DNA of 64,000 nt. Origin: Pirellula staleyi DSM 6068. GTDB lineage: Bacteria > Planctomycetota > Planctomycetia > Pirellulales > Pirellulaceae. Shown here one piece after another: positions 56,658 through 64,000 of the stretch. Numbering within the stretch: position 1 is the first letter of the stretch; each line of letters starts with the position of its first letter. Below the pieces are notes generated by a model. That model was given only the letters and a program-made list of their open reading frames with translations. It made no database searches and had not been told where the DNA came from. The position numbers were made by a program, and so were the translations under genes. The stretch lies in the NCBI GenBank assembly GCA_945875845.1, contig CAMCMB010000011.1, forward strand, positions 1-64,000, given 5' to 3'.

Positions 56658-57563
56658 TCAATGGCCCCAAGGTCCGCCCGCCTTCCAGCTCGAAATGAGT
56701 TTCCGACCAGCAGCGAGCGATTGAGCAATAGGTGATAAGAAGATGCTGATATCATCGACAACATTGGAAAACGAATCCCAAGTACCCTCCAGCTTCGACT
56801 TACGAATGAATGCCATCCACTGAATTTGTTTGGTTGCGTCTAAACGGAACGGTTCGGAAAAAACGTACGGTTCTGCAACCAGCTCTGTACCTCGATTAGC
56901 AAAGGTCTTCTGAACTGCGTTGCTAAGTATTTCTGCGTCGAAGTCAAACTGACGCGCCAGCACGCATACATCGAAAAAATCCTTCATGCGACTGTTGAGT
57001 TGACCAAGCTTGACCATCGCCTCGAACTTTTCAGCGATAACCGTCTCTTTCGGATAGCCAATCAAGTTGGGCGCTTCGAACTCGAGCATGGTTGGATACG
57101 TGATCGTCGTCGCGACCGGGTGAATAACATCACCAAACCCCACATCGAGTTGCATCGGCAATCGAGCATTCTGAATCATAGCCACGAAGGTCACTCGAAC
57201 GCCTGAATACTCAGCATCTTCTTTAATCATCGTGCCTCGTACCGAATCGCTCGGGAACTCTACTCCATCTGGTTCGACAGATTGTTGGTACACATCCTTC
57301 ATCATGGCAGAAATTGTTTGCACAGAGTTTTCGGCGCGAGCGAGTAGATCGATATCGCGTGTGGCTCTCGACTGAGGCGTCCCCCATACCCGAAACATCA
57401 AAGCCCCCTTCAGGACGAATCGTTCCGCATGCTTGGATTTCGATAGTCGAAAAAGAAATCGCTCCATCACGAAATACTGCATCAGTTCTTGAAGTGGCCG
57501 TCCAGACTCTCTTGCGGCATTTTCCAATCGACCGCGAACCGATGCGGAGATATCACGAGTCAT
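56658..57563 (-). CDS. abiEii: AbiEii/AbiGii nucleotidyltransferase toxin
   Basis: The 301-residue protein belongs to the AbiEii (MNT-like) toxin family of type IV toxin-antitoxin systems that cause abortive phage infection. It has KHAERFVLKGALMFRVWG, the metal-binding RATRDIDLLARAE, DGVEFPSDSV, and YPKETVIAEKFEAMVKLG, whose Lys is expected near the nucleotide. The C-terminus is helical, as usual. Its start overlaps the AbiEi stop by four bases (ATGA, 57560-57563). The partner gene upstream supplies the antitoxin. No frameshift or missing motif is seen, so the pair looks intact. Confidence 0.9.
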   Translation of the reverse strand: MTRDISASVRGRLENAARESGRPLQELMQYFVMERFLFRLSKSKHAERFVLKGALMFRVWGTPQSRATRDIDLLARAENSVQTISAMMKDVYQQSVEPDGVEFPSDSVRGTMIKEDAEYSGVRVTFVAMIQNARLPMQLDVGFGDVIHPVATTITYPTMLEFEAPNLIGYPKETVIAEKFEAMVKLGQLNSRMKDFFDVCVLARQFDFDAEILSNAVQKTFANRGTELVAEPYVFSEPFRLDATKQIQWMAFIRKSKLEGTWDSFSNVVDDISIFLSPIAQSLAAGRKLISSWKAGGPWGH

Positions 57564-58177
57564 ATCAGCGCCTCAAGATAAGGACGCAGCGCTTTAGCAA
57601 CCCTCAGCTTTGAGGCATACTCCATAATCAGGTCGACATTCACCTTGCCTTGCGATACATACGACTTCAGCGCCTCGAGTGCGACGTCCAGACCGACATC
57701 ATTTCGACGGCTGAAACTGTCGACGAGCGACTTCTCCTTCGAGTACACTCGCAGCGTAACACCGTCGACCTTGTGTTCTTCAATCCCAGTGGCATACGCC
57801 GCGTCGCCGAGACGTGATGTACGCAGTGGCGGGAACTCCAATCTTGGCGGTTCGCTATTTCGAGGGATCGCAATCCAAACTTCGTGTGGGATTTGTGTCG
57901 TCAGCTCGTGAAAGGAAAGGGCTGAAACCAAATAGATCACGGCTTGTGGGCTCTTGGCGGCAACCGTTACCAGATCGGATTGGCTGAGCGAAGGCATTTC
58001 TGCTAGCCGATACAGGCCTCGCGCGAGTTGTTCGATCTGTCCAGAGTCTCGCATGGCGTACAGAGTGTTGCGCGTGATACCGCTGCGAAGGATGTTTGCC
58101 ATCCGCATGATTCCGCCGCTCTCACGAAATACCTGGATCGCTCGCGTTGCAGCATTGACCGGCGTGGGTGCCACCAT
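57560..58177 (-). CDS. abiEi: AbiEi transcriptional-repressor antitoxin
   Basis: The 205-residue protein has the AbiEi layout: a winged helix near the N-terminus (GGIMRMANILRSGITRNTLY and SGQIEQLARGLYRLAE) and a C-terminal domain with YLVSALSFHELTTQIPHEVW, VTLRVYSKEKSLVDSFSRRN. It should repress its own operon and block the AbiEii toxin. The ATG at 58177 is favoured because GGGGAGG lies 11 bases before it; an ATG at 58225 would add 16 residues. The four-base overlap with abiEii ensures coupled expression, as needed for a toxin-antitoxin pair. Confidence 0.88.
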   Translation of the reverse strand: MVAPTPVNAATRAIQVFRESGGIMRMANILRSGITRNTLYAMRDSGQIEQLARGLYRLAEMPSLSQSDLVTVAAKSPQAVIYLVSALSFHELTTQIPHEVWIAIPRNSEPPRLEFPPLRTSRLGDAAYATGIEEHKVDGVTLRVYSKEKSLVDSFSRRNDVGLDVALEALKSYVSQGKVNVDLIMEYASKLRVAKALRPYLEALI

Positions 58178-58320
58178 AGAACAAAAGACCTCCCCGAAAG
58201 ATAACGTGGAGGTAATTTGTACCATGTGTTTCCCAAATTGTCAAATTCTGACGGTTTGCGAAACGAGTGACTGCACCGCTTTTTGCGGCAGATTAAAATA
58301 CCCTAAGGCGTCTTAGTGAG

Positions 58321-58385
58321 AGCTTTGGCTCCTCGGTTTGGCTCTTTCATGACCTGGAGGTCGCAGATGAGCCAGCCCAAATTTC
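58321..58385. other. Degenerate tRNA-fMet-like sequence before repeat copy 3
   Basis: CATGACCTGGAGGTCG at about 58348 differs at two positions from the tRNA segment CATAACCTCGAGGTCG, and the sequence after it runs directly into AACTTCTCTG just as the real tRNA does. The acceptor and T arms are not recognisable. It looks like a decayed tRNA end, as expected at the far side of an element integrated into tRNA-fMet. No functional tRNA. Confidence 0.5.
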
Positions 58386-58703
58386 AACTTCTCTGTTTGG
58401 TTAGGAAACTGACCGCAGTAGGTTATTTGAAGAAGCCGACGTTTAGCACACAAGCAAAACGTCGGCTTTTTTCGTATTTTCCTGCCATCTTCCGGGGCTC
58501 GAACACTCTCCAGAGACTCCATTTCCGGTCGAGACTCTCGCCAAATCGGCCCCTCTCTGGGGGCCAATCAGAGACAAATACTCTCAGAGTCTCTGGGTTA
58601 TGAAAACCGCCGGGTTAACGACTCTGGGTTATGAACCGTCTGACTGACTCGGGTTTCTTTTTTATCCATTGATCGGCCTCACTAAGTGGTGCCAAGTTGC
58701 GAA
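58386..58703. repeat. Island boundary repeat, copy 3 (318 bp)
   Basis: Almost the whole of copy 1 is repeated here in the same orientation, including AACTTCTCTGTTTGGTTAGG, GGTTATT, the terminator hairpin (58433-58472), CTCTCTGGGGGCCAA, two CTCTGGGTTATGAA motifs and a GCCTCACTAAG end. Copies 1 and 3 bracket about 9.5 kb. Confidence 0.85.
58433..58472 (+). terminator. Terminator hairpin in repeat copy 3
   Basis: The 12-base stem AAGCCGACGTTT and AAACGTCGGCTT, followed by a T run, is the same as in repeat copy 1 except for loop bases. Confidence 0.75.
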
Positions 58704-58937
58704 ACTTCAGCCGCAGGTAATTGGACGCGCGGTACTAAGAATGCGAAAGTATGGTGCAATGACGCAAAACGAGATTGCACTTGTTTTTTCGCGAAATTGT
58801 AAATGCAATGCCCGCATCTCGGCCAGCGGTCGGACACCTACTAACTTGGACCAATCGAGCTGACGAGAGCGGAACCACAAGCGTTATATTATCTGCTTGT
58901 TACTTCGAATTCTGACGACTCGCGTTCGCAGAATTGT
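58704..58937. other. Gap after the island, no gene
   Basis: A 64-codon frame that starts inside the repeat has no ribosome site and is not credible. I see nothing else. Confidence 0.4.
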
Positions 58938-59222
58938 CTAATGAGATGCGTTTTTGGAATGCTGATGCGGAAGTTGGTTTGGATGAGAATGCAACGGTGT
59001 TGTTTGGGGCTGCTGGTGGTTGGAAGCCTTTAAGTTCGTCGAAACGCTCGCTGGCTTCTTTGTCTCGCCGACGTGCGAGTGTGTGCGGCGTCTTGCACTG
59101 TCATACCGGACGTTTCCGCGAGGCATCATACTGTCGTCCCCGAAAGTACTTTCAGGTAAGCTTGCAAGAAGCGTCCCAAACGCGAAACAAACGAGCAGTG
59201 ATTTACGCAAAGATCTAAACAT
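58938..59222 (-). CDS. Small secreted His-rich protein (94 aa)
   Basis: The protein starts MFRSLRKSLLVCFAFGTLLA with a clear signal peptide and cleavage near residue 28 (TFGDD). The mature part has no predicted fold but carries about nine His residues, including HSHPNQLPHQHS. AGGA lies about nine bases before the ATG. It is divergent from the metal-efflux operon, which is fitting for a periplasmic metal-binding peptide, though that is inference. I do not recognise the family. Confidence 0.5.
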   Translation of the reverse strand: MFRSLRKSLLVCFAFGTLLASLPESTFGDDSMMPRGNVRYDSARRRTHSHVGETKKPASVSTNLKASNHQQPQTTPLHSHPNQLPHQHSKNASH

Positions 59223-59481
59223 GGTGACTATTTCCTGCGAAAGAGAATTTCAAAGGCTACATCTGGAAACCTAGGTCAGAATGGTGCGGGGTCACAGCGC
59301 AAACGGCCCATTTCGCAAAGCCTGCTCGGAACATTGGTCGATCGGTACGATTATGACGATTGCCGAGTTTGTGCTGATTCAGCTGGTCTAACGCGACTCG
59401 GCTAATGCAAGCACTAAGTGGTTGGGGGAGAAGCTATTTTTGGAGGCTTGTTGGCAACTTTGTCTGAATTGAGCACAAAAA
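59223..59481. other. Divergent promoter region of the metal-efflux locus
   Basis: It separates the small secreted gene (leftward) from the efflux operon (rightward). I see no gene and no clear operator palindrome. Confidence 0.4.
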
Positions 59482-59510
59482 TTGGTTTTTTTCTAATTAA
59501 ACGCTACACT
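59482..59510 (+). promoter_or_regulatory. Candidate sigma-70-type promoter of the efflux operon
   Basis: TTGGTT (59482-59487) and TACACT (59505-59510) are separated by 17 bases and lie 31-59 bases before the ATG at 59541. The match to TTGACA/TATAAT is moderate. Confidence 0.4.
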
Positions 59511-59540
59511 GCTACGGAGGTCCTAACCGACGAATACATC

Positions 59541-60050
59541 ATGTTTAAATGTGCCGTTACCCTACTTTTGATTCCCTGCTTGCTGCTCAGCCAAACAGCA
59601 GCGGTCGCGCATTCTCACGGTGAATACACTGTTGAGGGGCACGGGGTACGCGCGCACATCCATGTTCAAGGAAAAGCCCCCTCGGCTTGCCATGACGAAG
59701 AGCAGGAACATTCGCATCATGCTCACGGGCACAGCCACAAACACGGGCATTCTCACTCTGCTAAGCAGTCCGAAAAGCACGAGACCTCGGCTTCCAAGAA
59801 AACGAATGGATCTTATTCAGAACCATATCAACATGATGCTGACTGTATCTATCTAACTGACGTAGTCGCGCCAGGATTCGAGAGAGTGACTTTCGAGAAA
59901 TCTTGCGATTCAGTCAATATTTGCCTTTCGACGATTTGGGATGAGACTGATACGAAGTTACGAGGCAGTGCCCTGCGATTCTACCGGCCGCCGCCGATTC
60001 GTCCCTACAGCTGCCCTCTCTATCTACAACACCTCTCGCTGCTTATTTGA
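59541..60050 (+). CDS. Secreted His-rich protein in a metal-efflux locus
   Basis: The 169-residue protein starts with a signal peptide (MFKCAVTLLLIPCLLLSQTA, cleavage near AHSHG). A His-rich stretch with HSHHAHGHSHKHGHSHS is typical of proteins that bind Zn, Cu, Ni or Co in the periplasm. The rest has DADCIYLTDVVAPGF and two Cys but no known fold. The first in-frame start codon upstream (59418) would give a long hydrophobic N-terminus without a signal pattern, so ATG 59541 is chosen; GGAGG at 59516 is too far upstream to be its ribosome site. It precedes the adaptor and pump genes and may collect metal for them. Confidence 0.72.
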   Translation: MFKCAVTLLLIPCLLLSQTAAVAHSHGEYTVEGHGVRAHIHVQGKAPSACHDEEQEHSHHAHGHSHKHGHSHSAKQSEKHETSASKKTNGSYSEPYQHDADCIYLTDVVAPGFERVTFEKSCDSVNICLSTIWDETDTKLRGSALRFYRPPPIRPYSCPLYLQHLSLLI

Positions 60051-60268
60051 GCTTTCTTAAACAGCTCAATCGTGGTTTGTGATTGAACGCAAACCGCAAA
60101 CTCTTGCGGCCTCAATTGTCTTGCATTGAACGATGACATTCGGCTCTTAGCTTTAAGTCATCAAAAATTGTCCTTCCTCGTGTACCCATCTGATTGTCCA
60201 AGTCGTTGCTGACATTTAGTTCGCTCGAGTCGGCAAAGCTTTTGAATTGAATTTTGTGAGTGACGTTC

Positions 60269-61708
60269 ATGACCCAAACTGCCAACCAAAAATCTGTAAG
60301 CAAACTACTTCTGGGAATAGCCATTGCCGGTGGAATCGGTGTCGCAGGTTACTTCGCTCAAGATCGTTGGCTTCCGTTTCTTTCACACCAGCAGACAGCT
60401 TCAACGGACGTTGCCATTTCTATTGCAGACAGCAAGGGTGCTGAACCAACAGGGAAAGTTCTTCTGTCGGATCAAGCTATAGCCAATCTCGGTTTAGTGG
60501 CTCGCGCAGTCAAGCCTTCGACCTATTGGAAGACAATTCAGGTTCCAGGCATGATCGTCGATCGGCCTGGGCGCAGCGATCGCAGCGTGGTTTCACCCGT
60601 TACGGGAATCGTCTCCAAGATCAATTTCTTTCCCGGCGACAACATTCGTTCTGGTGATGTCTTATTCGTGATTCGCCTGATGAGTGAGACCTTGCATCAA
60701 ACGCAGTCCGATCTCTTCAAGTCCCTGCAGGACATAAGACTTGCCGACGCACAGCGCACGAGACTTGTGTCTGCGCAAGATGCGGTCCCGCAGTCACGGG
60801 TAATTGAAGTCGAAAATCAAATCAAACGCCTCGAAGTAGCTGTAAAAACCTATCAGAAGGAACTGAGCAACCGCGGCTTATCGGCTCAGCAAATTGATGA
60901 AGTAGCACAGGGGAACTTTATTAGTGAGATTGAAGTTCATGCGCCAAATCGATCTTCTGAAGTACCGGCCCTCATTGAACCATCGAAAATCATTCAAACC
61001 TCCAGTGGTGCTGTCCCAGGTTCTGCACCAACTTTCGAACTTCAGGCTTCCAAGGTCGAACTTGGGCAACAGGTTGACGCCGGACAAGTTCTTTGTTTGC
61101 TGGCCAATCATCAAATGCTCGTGATAGAAGGCCGGGCCTTTCGGGATGAAACGTCGCTTCTCGAGCAAAGCGTCAAGGAAGGCTGGCCCGTTGAAGTGGA
61201 CTTCCAAGAGAACGCCGCTAGTGGTTGGCCTTCGATCTCCCAAGAATTTCACATCCGGCACTTGGCCAACACGATTGATCCGGTGAATCGAACATTTGCA
61301 TTTTTTCTCCCCCTTGAAAACGAATCTCGTGTAGTCGACGACAACGGAAGAACACAGATCTTGTGGCGTTTTCGCCCTGGGCAGAAGCTGCGACTTCGCG
61401 TTCGAGTTGAAAAGCTCGACAACGTCTTTATCTTGCCTACCGATGCCGTTGTTATGGACGGCGTAGATGCTTTTGTCTTCACACAAAACGTAAACACTTT
61501 TGAACGCAAGCCAGTGCGAATTGTCACGCAAGATCGGCAGCACGCGGTGCTGGCTAACGACTCTTCACTCATACCTGGATCGTTCGTTGTCCAGAGCGCT
61601 GCAACGCAGCTCAACCGAATGGCTAAGTCCGACACAAGCGGTGTGCCAAAGGGGTTTCATATCCATGCAGACGGTAGTTTGCACAAGAACGAAGACGAAG
61701 GAAAGTGA
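60269..61708 (+). CDS. CusB/CzcB-type periplasmic adaptor (membrane fusion protein)
   Basis: The 479-residue adaptor has an N-terminal membrane anchor (SKLLLGIAIAGGIGVAGYFA). Then come barrel-sandwich parts (VSPVTGIVSKINFFPGDNIR and DAGQVLCLLAN), a helical hairpin with heptads (about 135-230, for example VIEVENQIKRLEVAVKTYQ), a beta-barrel (WPVEVDFQENA and FAFFLPLENESRVV) and a membrane-proximal end (VQSAATQLNRMAKS). It joins the inner-membrane pump to an outer-membrane factor. The C-terminus ends with HIHADGSLHKNEDEGK, which contains possible metal ligands. ATG 60269 is preferred over GTG 60260. The pump gene follows after 15 bases. No outer-membrane factor gene is seen in the window. Confidence 0.88.
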   Translation: MTQTANQKSVSKLLLGIAIAGGIGVAGYFAQDRWLPFLSHQQTASTDVAISIADSKGAEPTGKVLLSDQAIANLGLVARAVKPSTYWKTIQVPGMIVDRPGRSDRSVVSPVTGIVSKINFFPGDNIRSGDVLFVIRLMSETLHQTQSDLFKSLQDIRLADAQRTRLVSAQDAVPQSRVIEVENQIKRLEVAVKTYQKELSNRGLSAQQIDEVAQGNFISEIEVHAPNRSSEVPALIEPSKIIQTSSGAVPGSAPTFELQASKVELGQQVDAGQVLCLLANHQMLVIEGRAFRDETSLLEQSVKEGWPVEVDFQENAASGWPSISQEFHIRHLANTIDPVNRTFAFFLPLENESRVVDDNGRTQILWRFRPGQKLRLRVRVEKLDNVFILPTDAVVMDGVDAFVFTQNVNTFERKPVRIVTQDRQHAVLANDSSLIPGSFVVQSAATQLNRMAKSDTSGVPKGFHIHADGSLHKNEDEGK

Positions 61709-61723
61709 TAGGAATGATCCACT

Positions 61724-64000
61724 ATGCTTAATGCACTAATTCGTTTTTCGCTCACGCACAGATCTTTGGTACTCGCTGCCTGTGTTGTCGTGCTGGCCTA
61801 CGGCGGGTATCTATCGACTCAGATGCCAATCGACGTTTTCCCTGACCTCGATAGACCCCGAGTGGTGATCCTGACGGAGTGTCCCGGTTTGTCCTCGGAA
61901 GAGGTCGAAACGCAGATAACATTGCCGATTGAGACAGCTCTCCTCGGCGCTTCGGGCGTCGAGGCAGTTCGAAGTCAGTCAAGCCAGGGTATGAATGTCA
62001 TTTACGTTGAATTCAGCTGGAAGACCGAGATTCGGTACGCGCGACAAGTCGTCATGGAACGGATCGCCACGGTTCCTATGCCACCTGGTATTCGCCCGCA
62101 AATGACCCCGCCGGCCTCAATCATGGGTCAGATACTGCATGTGGGCATACATCGTAGAAAAGGTCCAACGGGCGGTGACTTGGTGCCAGTTGGGCAGACT
62201 GGCTTGTTAGCTGAGTTGGTGAAGAGCGAGCAGACGTCGACTGTCCGCCTGTGGCAACCACTAAAACGAAACGATCCAGCGACGTGGCAAGAACTCAAAG
62301 TGGAGAACCTCGTCTGGGGAAATGAGAAAGAGGCAACATTCACTTCAGGCGGTCGCTCGCACGAGGTCTCGTTCCTAGACGCACTGCATGAACGAATGGA
62401 ACTCCGCACGACGGCCGATTGGCTTATCAGGCCTCGACTGCTTAAATTGCCGGGGATCGCAGAAGTTATCGTCATGGGTGGCGATAGAAAGCAGTATCAG
62501 GTTTTGGTCGATCCAGAGAAACTGCAAGAGTACAACGTTTCGCTTCAGGAAATTGAAACGGCCATCAAGGCCAATAACCTCAATACCAGTGGAGGTTTCC
62601 TCGAAGAAGGTCAATCGGAGCGCTCGGTTCGCGTCATCGGACGACTGGGGCCAGTTCCTCACAAGGTGATTGAAGAACTTGGGAAGATACCCGTCAAGAC
62701 GAGCACTGATCGTCCAGTATTATTGAGTCATGTCGCGAGTTTAGAAGAAGGGCCCGCCCCCAAACGCGGTGACGCGAGCGTCGATGGTAACCCTGGTGTC
62801 GTTATCACGATCGTCAAACAGCCGCATGCGGATACTCGCAAACTAACGGACCAAGTGAAAGCTGCTTTGAGAGAAGCAGAAGCAACGCTGCCTGCCGACG
62901 TGGTAATCAATACTGATCTCTTTCAGCTAAAGAGCTTTATTGATCGTGGTGTTTACTACGTAGAAGAAGCTCTCATGATCGGTGCAGTTCTGGTCGTGAT
63001 TGTACTCTTCCTGTTTCTACTAAACATCAGAACGACTTTTATAACACTGACTGCTATACCGCTTTCTTTAGTGATTACGACGTTGGTATTTCGAGTGATC
63101 AGTACGTTGACTGGTACGGAACTGTCAATCAATGTCATGACGCTCGGTGGTATCGCCGTAGCCATTGGTGAACTCGTCGACGATGCCGTTGTGGACGTTG
63201 AAAACATTTTCAGGCGACTTGGCGAAAACAATGCCATGCCTAGCCCTCGACCAGCGATTGTCGTTGTTTACGAAGCCAGCAAAGAAATACGATCCGCGAT
63301 TGTATTTGGTACTGCGGTGGTGATTTTGGCCTTCATGCCACTGTTCTCACTATCCGGTGTAGAGGGACGCTTATTCGTTCCGCTAGGCCTAGCCTACATC
63401 GTATCGATTCTTGCTTCTCTGCTGGTGTCACTGACGGTCACTCCGGTTTTGTCGTACTACCTTTTGCCTCAAGCCAGAACAACTCACGGCCACAAGGATG
63501 GCATGTTGTTGCGATTGCTCAAGCACTTGGCTTCGTATCTGATCCGATTCAGTATGCGGCATGCCGGATTGCTCTTGTTGGCAACATGGGGCGTCGTAGG
63601 AATTTGTATGTGGCTGCTTACTCAACTTGGCGCTGACTTCCTTCCCAAGTTCGACGAAGGGTCCGTTCAAATCAATGTGGCTCTACCTGGAGGCTCATCC
63701 TTGAAAGCATCCAATGAAGCATCAGCGCTTATTGATGAACGGCTGAAGACGATGCAAAAGTCCGCCCAGAAGCCTAATAATCCTGTCATGCATTTTGCGA
63801 GGCGAACTGGCCGTGCAGAGCTTGATGAACACGCCCAGCCCGTAAACGTCGGCGAATACATTTTGACCATGAATCCAGAGTCACAGTATCGGCGAGATGA
63901 GTTTCTAAAAATGCTTTTGGCCGATTTGAAGTCTAATGTGCCTGGTGTAGAGATCGAAGCTGAGCAACCACTCTCGCACCTGATCAGTCATATGCTCTCC
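61724..64000 (+). CDS. CusA/CzcA-type heavy-metal RND pump (partial, runs off the window)
   Basis: The first 759 residues are present, about three quarters of the usual 1040. It begins LIRFSLTHRSLVLAACVVVL and STQMPIDVFPDLDRPR, the standard opening of HME-RND pumps. ETALLGASGVEAVRSQS and PGIAEVIVMGG lie in the porter domain. There is an insert of about 60 residues near 140-200. Transmembrane segment 4 carries IAVAIGELVDDAVVDVEN, with acidic residues needed for proton transport; this GELVDD form is between the known Cu/Ag and Zn/Co/Cd classes, so substrate is uncertain. The protein exports metal ions from the cytoplasm or periplasm through CusB and an outer-membrane channel. The open frame has no stop to the window edge. 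Confidence 0.92.
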   Translation, partial: MLNALIRFSLTHRSLVLAACVVVLAYGGYLSTQMPIDVFPDLDRPRVVILTECPGLSSEEVETQITLPIETALLGASGVEAVRSQSSQGMNVIYVEFSWKTEIRYARQVVMERIATVPMPPGIRPQMTPPASIMGQILHVGIHRRKGPTGGDLVPVGQTGLLAELVKSEQTSTVRLWQPLKRNDPATWQELKVENLVWGNEKEATFTSGGRSHEVSFLDALHERMELRTTADWLIRPRLLKLPGIAEVIVMGGDRKQYQVLVDPEKLQEYNVSLQEIETAIKANNLNTSGGFLEEGQSERSVRVIGRLGPVPHKVIEELGKIPVKTSTDRPVLLSHVASLEEGPAPKRGDASVDGNPGVVITIVKQPHADTRKLTDQVKAALREAEATLPADVVINTDLFQLKSFIDRGVYYVEEALMIGAVLVVIVLFLFLLNIRTTFITLTAIPLSLVITTLVFRVISTLTGTELSINVMTLGGIAVAIGELVDDAVVDVENIFRRLGENNAMPSPRPAIVVVYEASKEIRSAIVFGTAVVILAFMPLFSLSGVEGRLFVPLGLAYIVSILASLLVSLTVTPVLSYYLLPQARTTHGHKDGMLLRLLKHLASYLIRFSMRHAGLLLLATWGVVGICMWLLTQLGADFLPKFDEGSVQINVALPGGSSLKASNEASALIDERLKTMQKSAQKPNNPVMHFARRTGRAELDEHAQPVNVGEYILTMNPESQYRRDEFLKMLLADLKSNVPGVEIEAEQPLSHLISHMLS

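Noticed and set aside
58669-58863. 64-codon plus-strand frame after repeat copy 3
   Set aside because: It starts inside the repeat, has no ribosome site and no family resemblance.

Overview
The window looks like a planctomycete chromosome, most likely from the Pirellulaceae/Rhodopirellula side. The lineage call rests on DUF1549/DUF1553, DUF1501, DUF1552 and DUF1592 proteins with CxxCH haem motifs, an ECF sigma factor next to a Ser/Thr kinase, a Tat-exported Gfo/Idh/MocA oxidoreductase, a very long NdvB-type protein, and intergenic DNA crowded with palindromic repeats. It is an inference from gene content; no 16S gene is present.

Layout. 1-0.95 kb: a decayed beta-CASP metallo-beta-lactamase gene. 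0.95-13.6 kb: a giant cyclic beta-1,2-glucan synthase-like protein, a small eRF1-like protein and a secreted M28 peptidase with beta-propeller and PDZ parts. 13.6-24 kb: housekeeping genes (thioesterase, rpsR, ridA-like, rsmA, ribE, trmB, Gfo/Idh/MocA, mnmE, PQQ-type propeller, pepA). 23.6-32.2 kb: a leftward block with a 1260-residue membrane protein, then pspA, an unknown 134-residue protein, a membrane histidine kinase and an NtrC-type sigma-54 activator. This resembles a phage-shock system driven by a two-component pair. 32.6-42.4 kb: two planctomycete cytochrome modules pointing towards each other (DUF1549/1553-DUF1501-hydrolase rightward; DUF1592-DUF1552 leftward). 42.7-48.5 kb: a YncE-like propeller, a repeat-rich stretch, a CsrA domain joined to a pseudo-receiver, a HAD phosphatase and an RND/MMPL exporter whose 3' end overlaps an initiator tRNA gene.

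48.58-58.7 kb is an accessory island at the 3' side of tRNA-fMet. It is divided by three copies of a repeat of about 180-320 bp. The first compartment holds a small membrane protein, a kinase/ECF-sigma pair, a DUF2924 operon and a broken AIPR gene; the second holds a serine recombinase and an AbiEi/AbiEii toxin-antitoxin pair. 58.9-64 kb is a heavy-metal efflux locus: a small secreted protein, a His-rich secreted protein, a CusB/CzcB adaptor and a CusA/CzcA pump that runs off the window.

The intergenic DNA is the most unusual part. Four short elements (about 115-125 bp) share ends of the form GGCTTGTTGATTTA/TAAATCAACAAGCC. Each sits in the middle of another palindromic repeat, and two are flanked by repeated CTAG or TTAC tetramers. 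The host repeats are themselves inverted-repeat structures of about 55-400 bp, so these are nested palindromes that look mobile.
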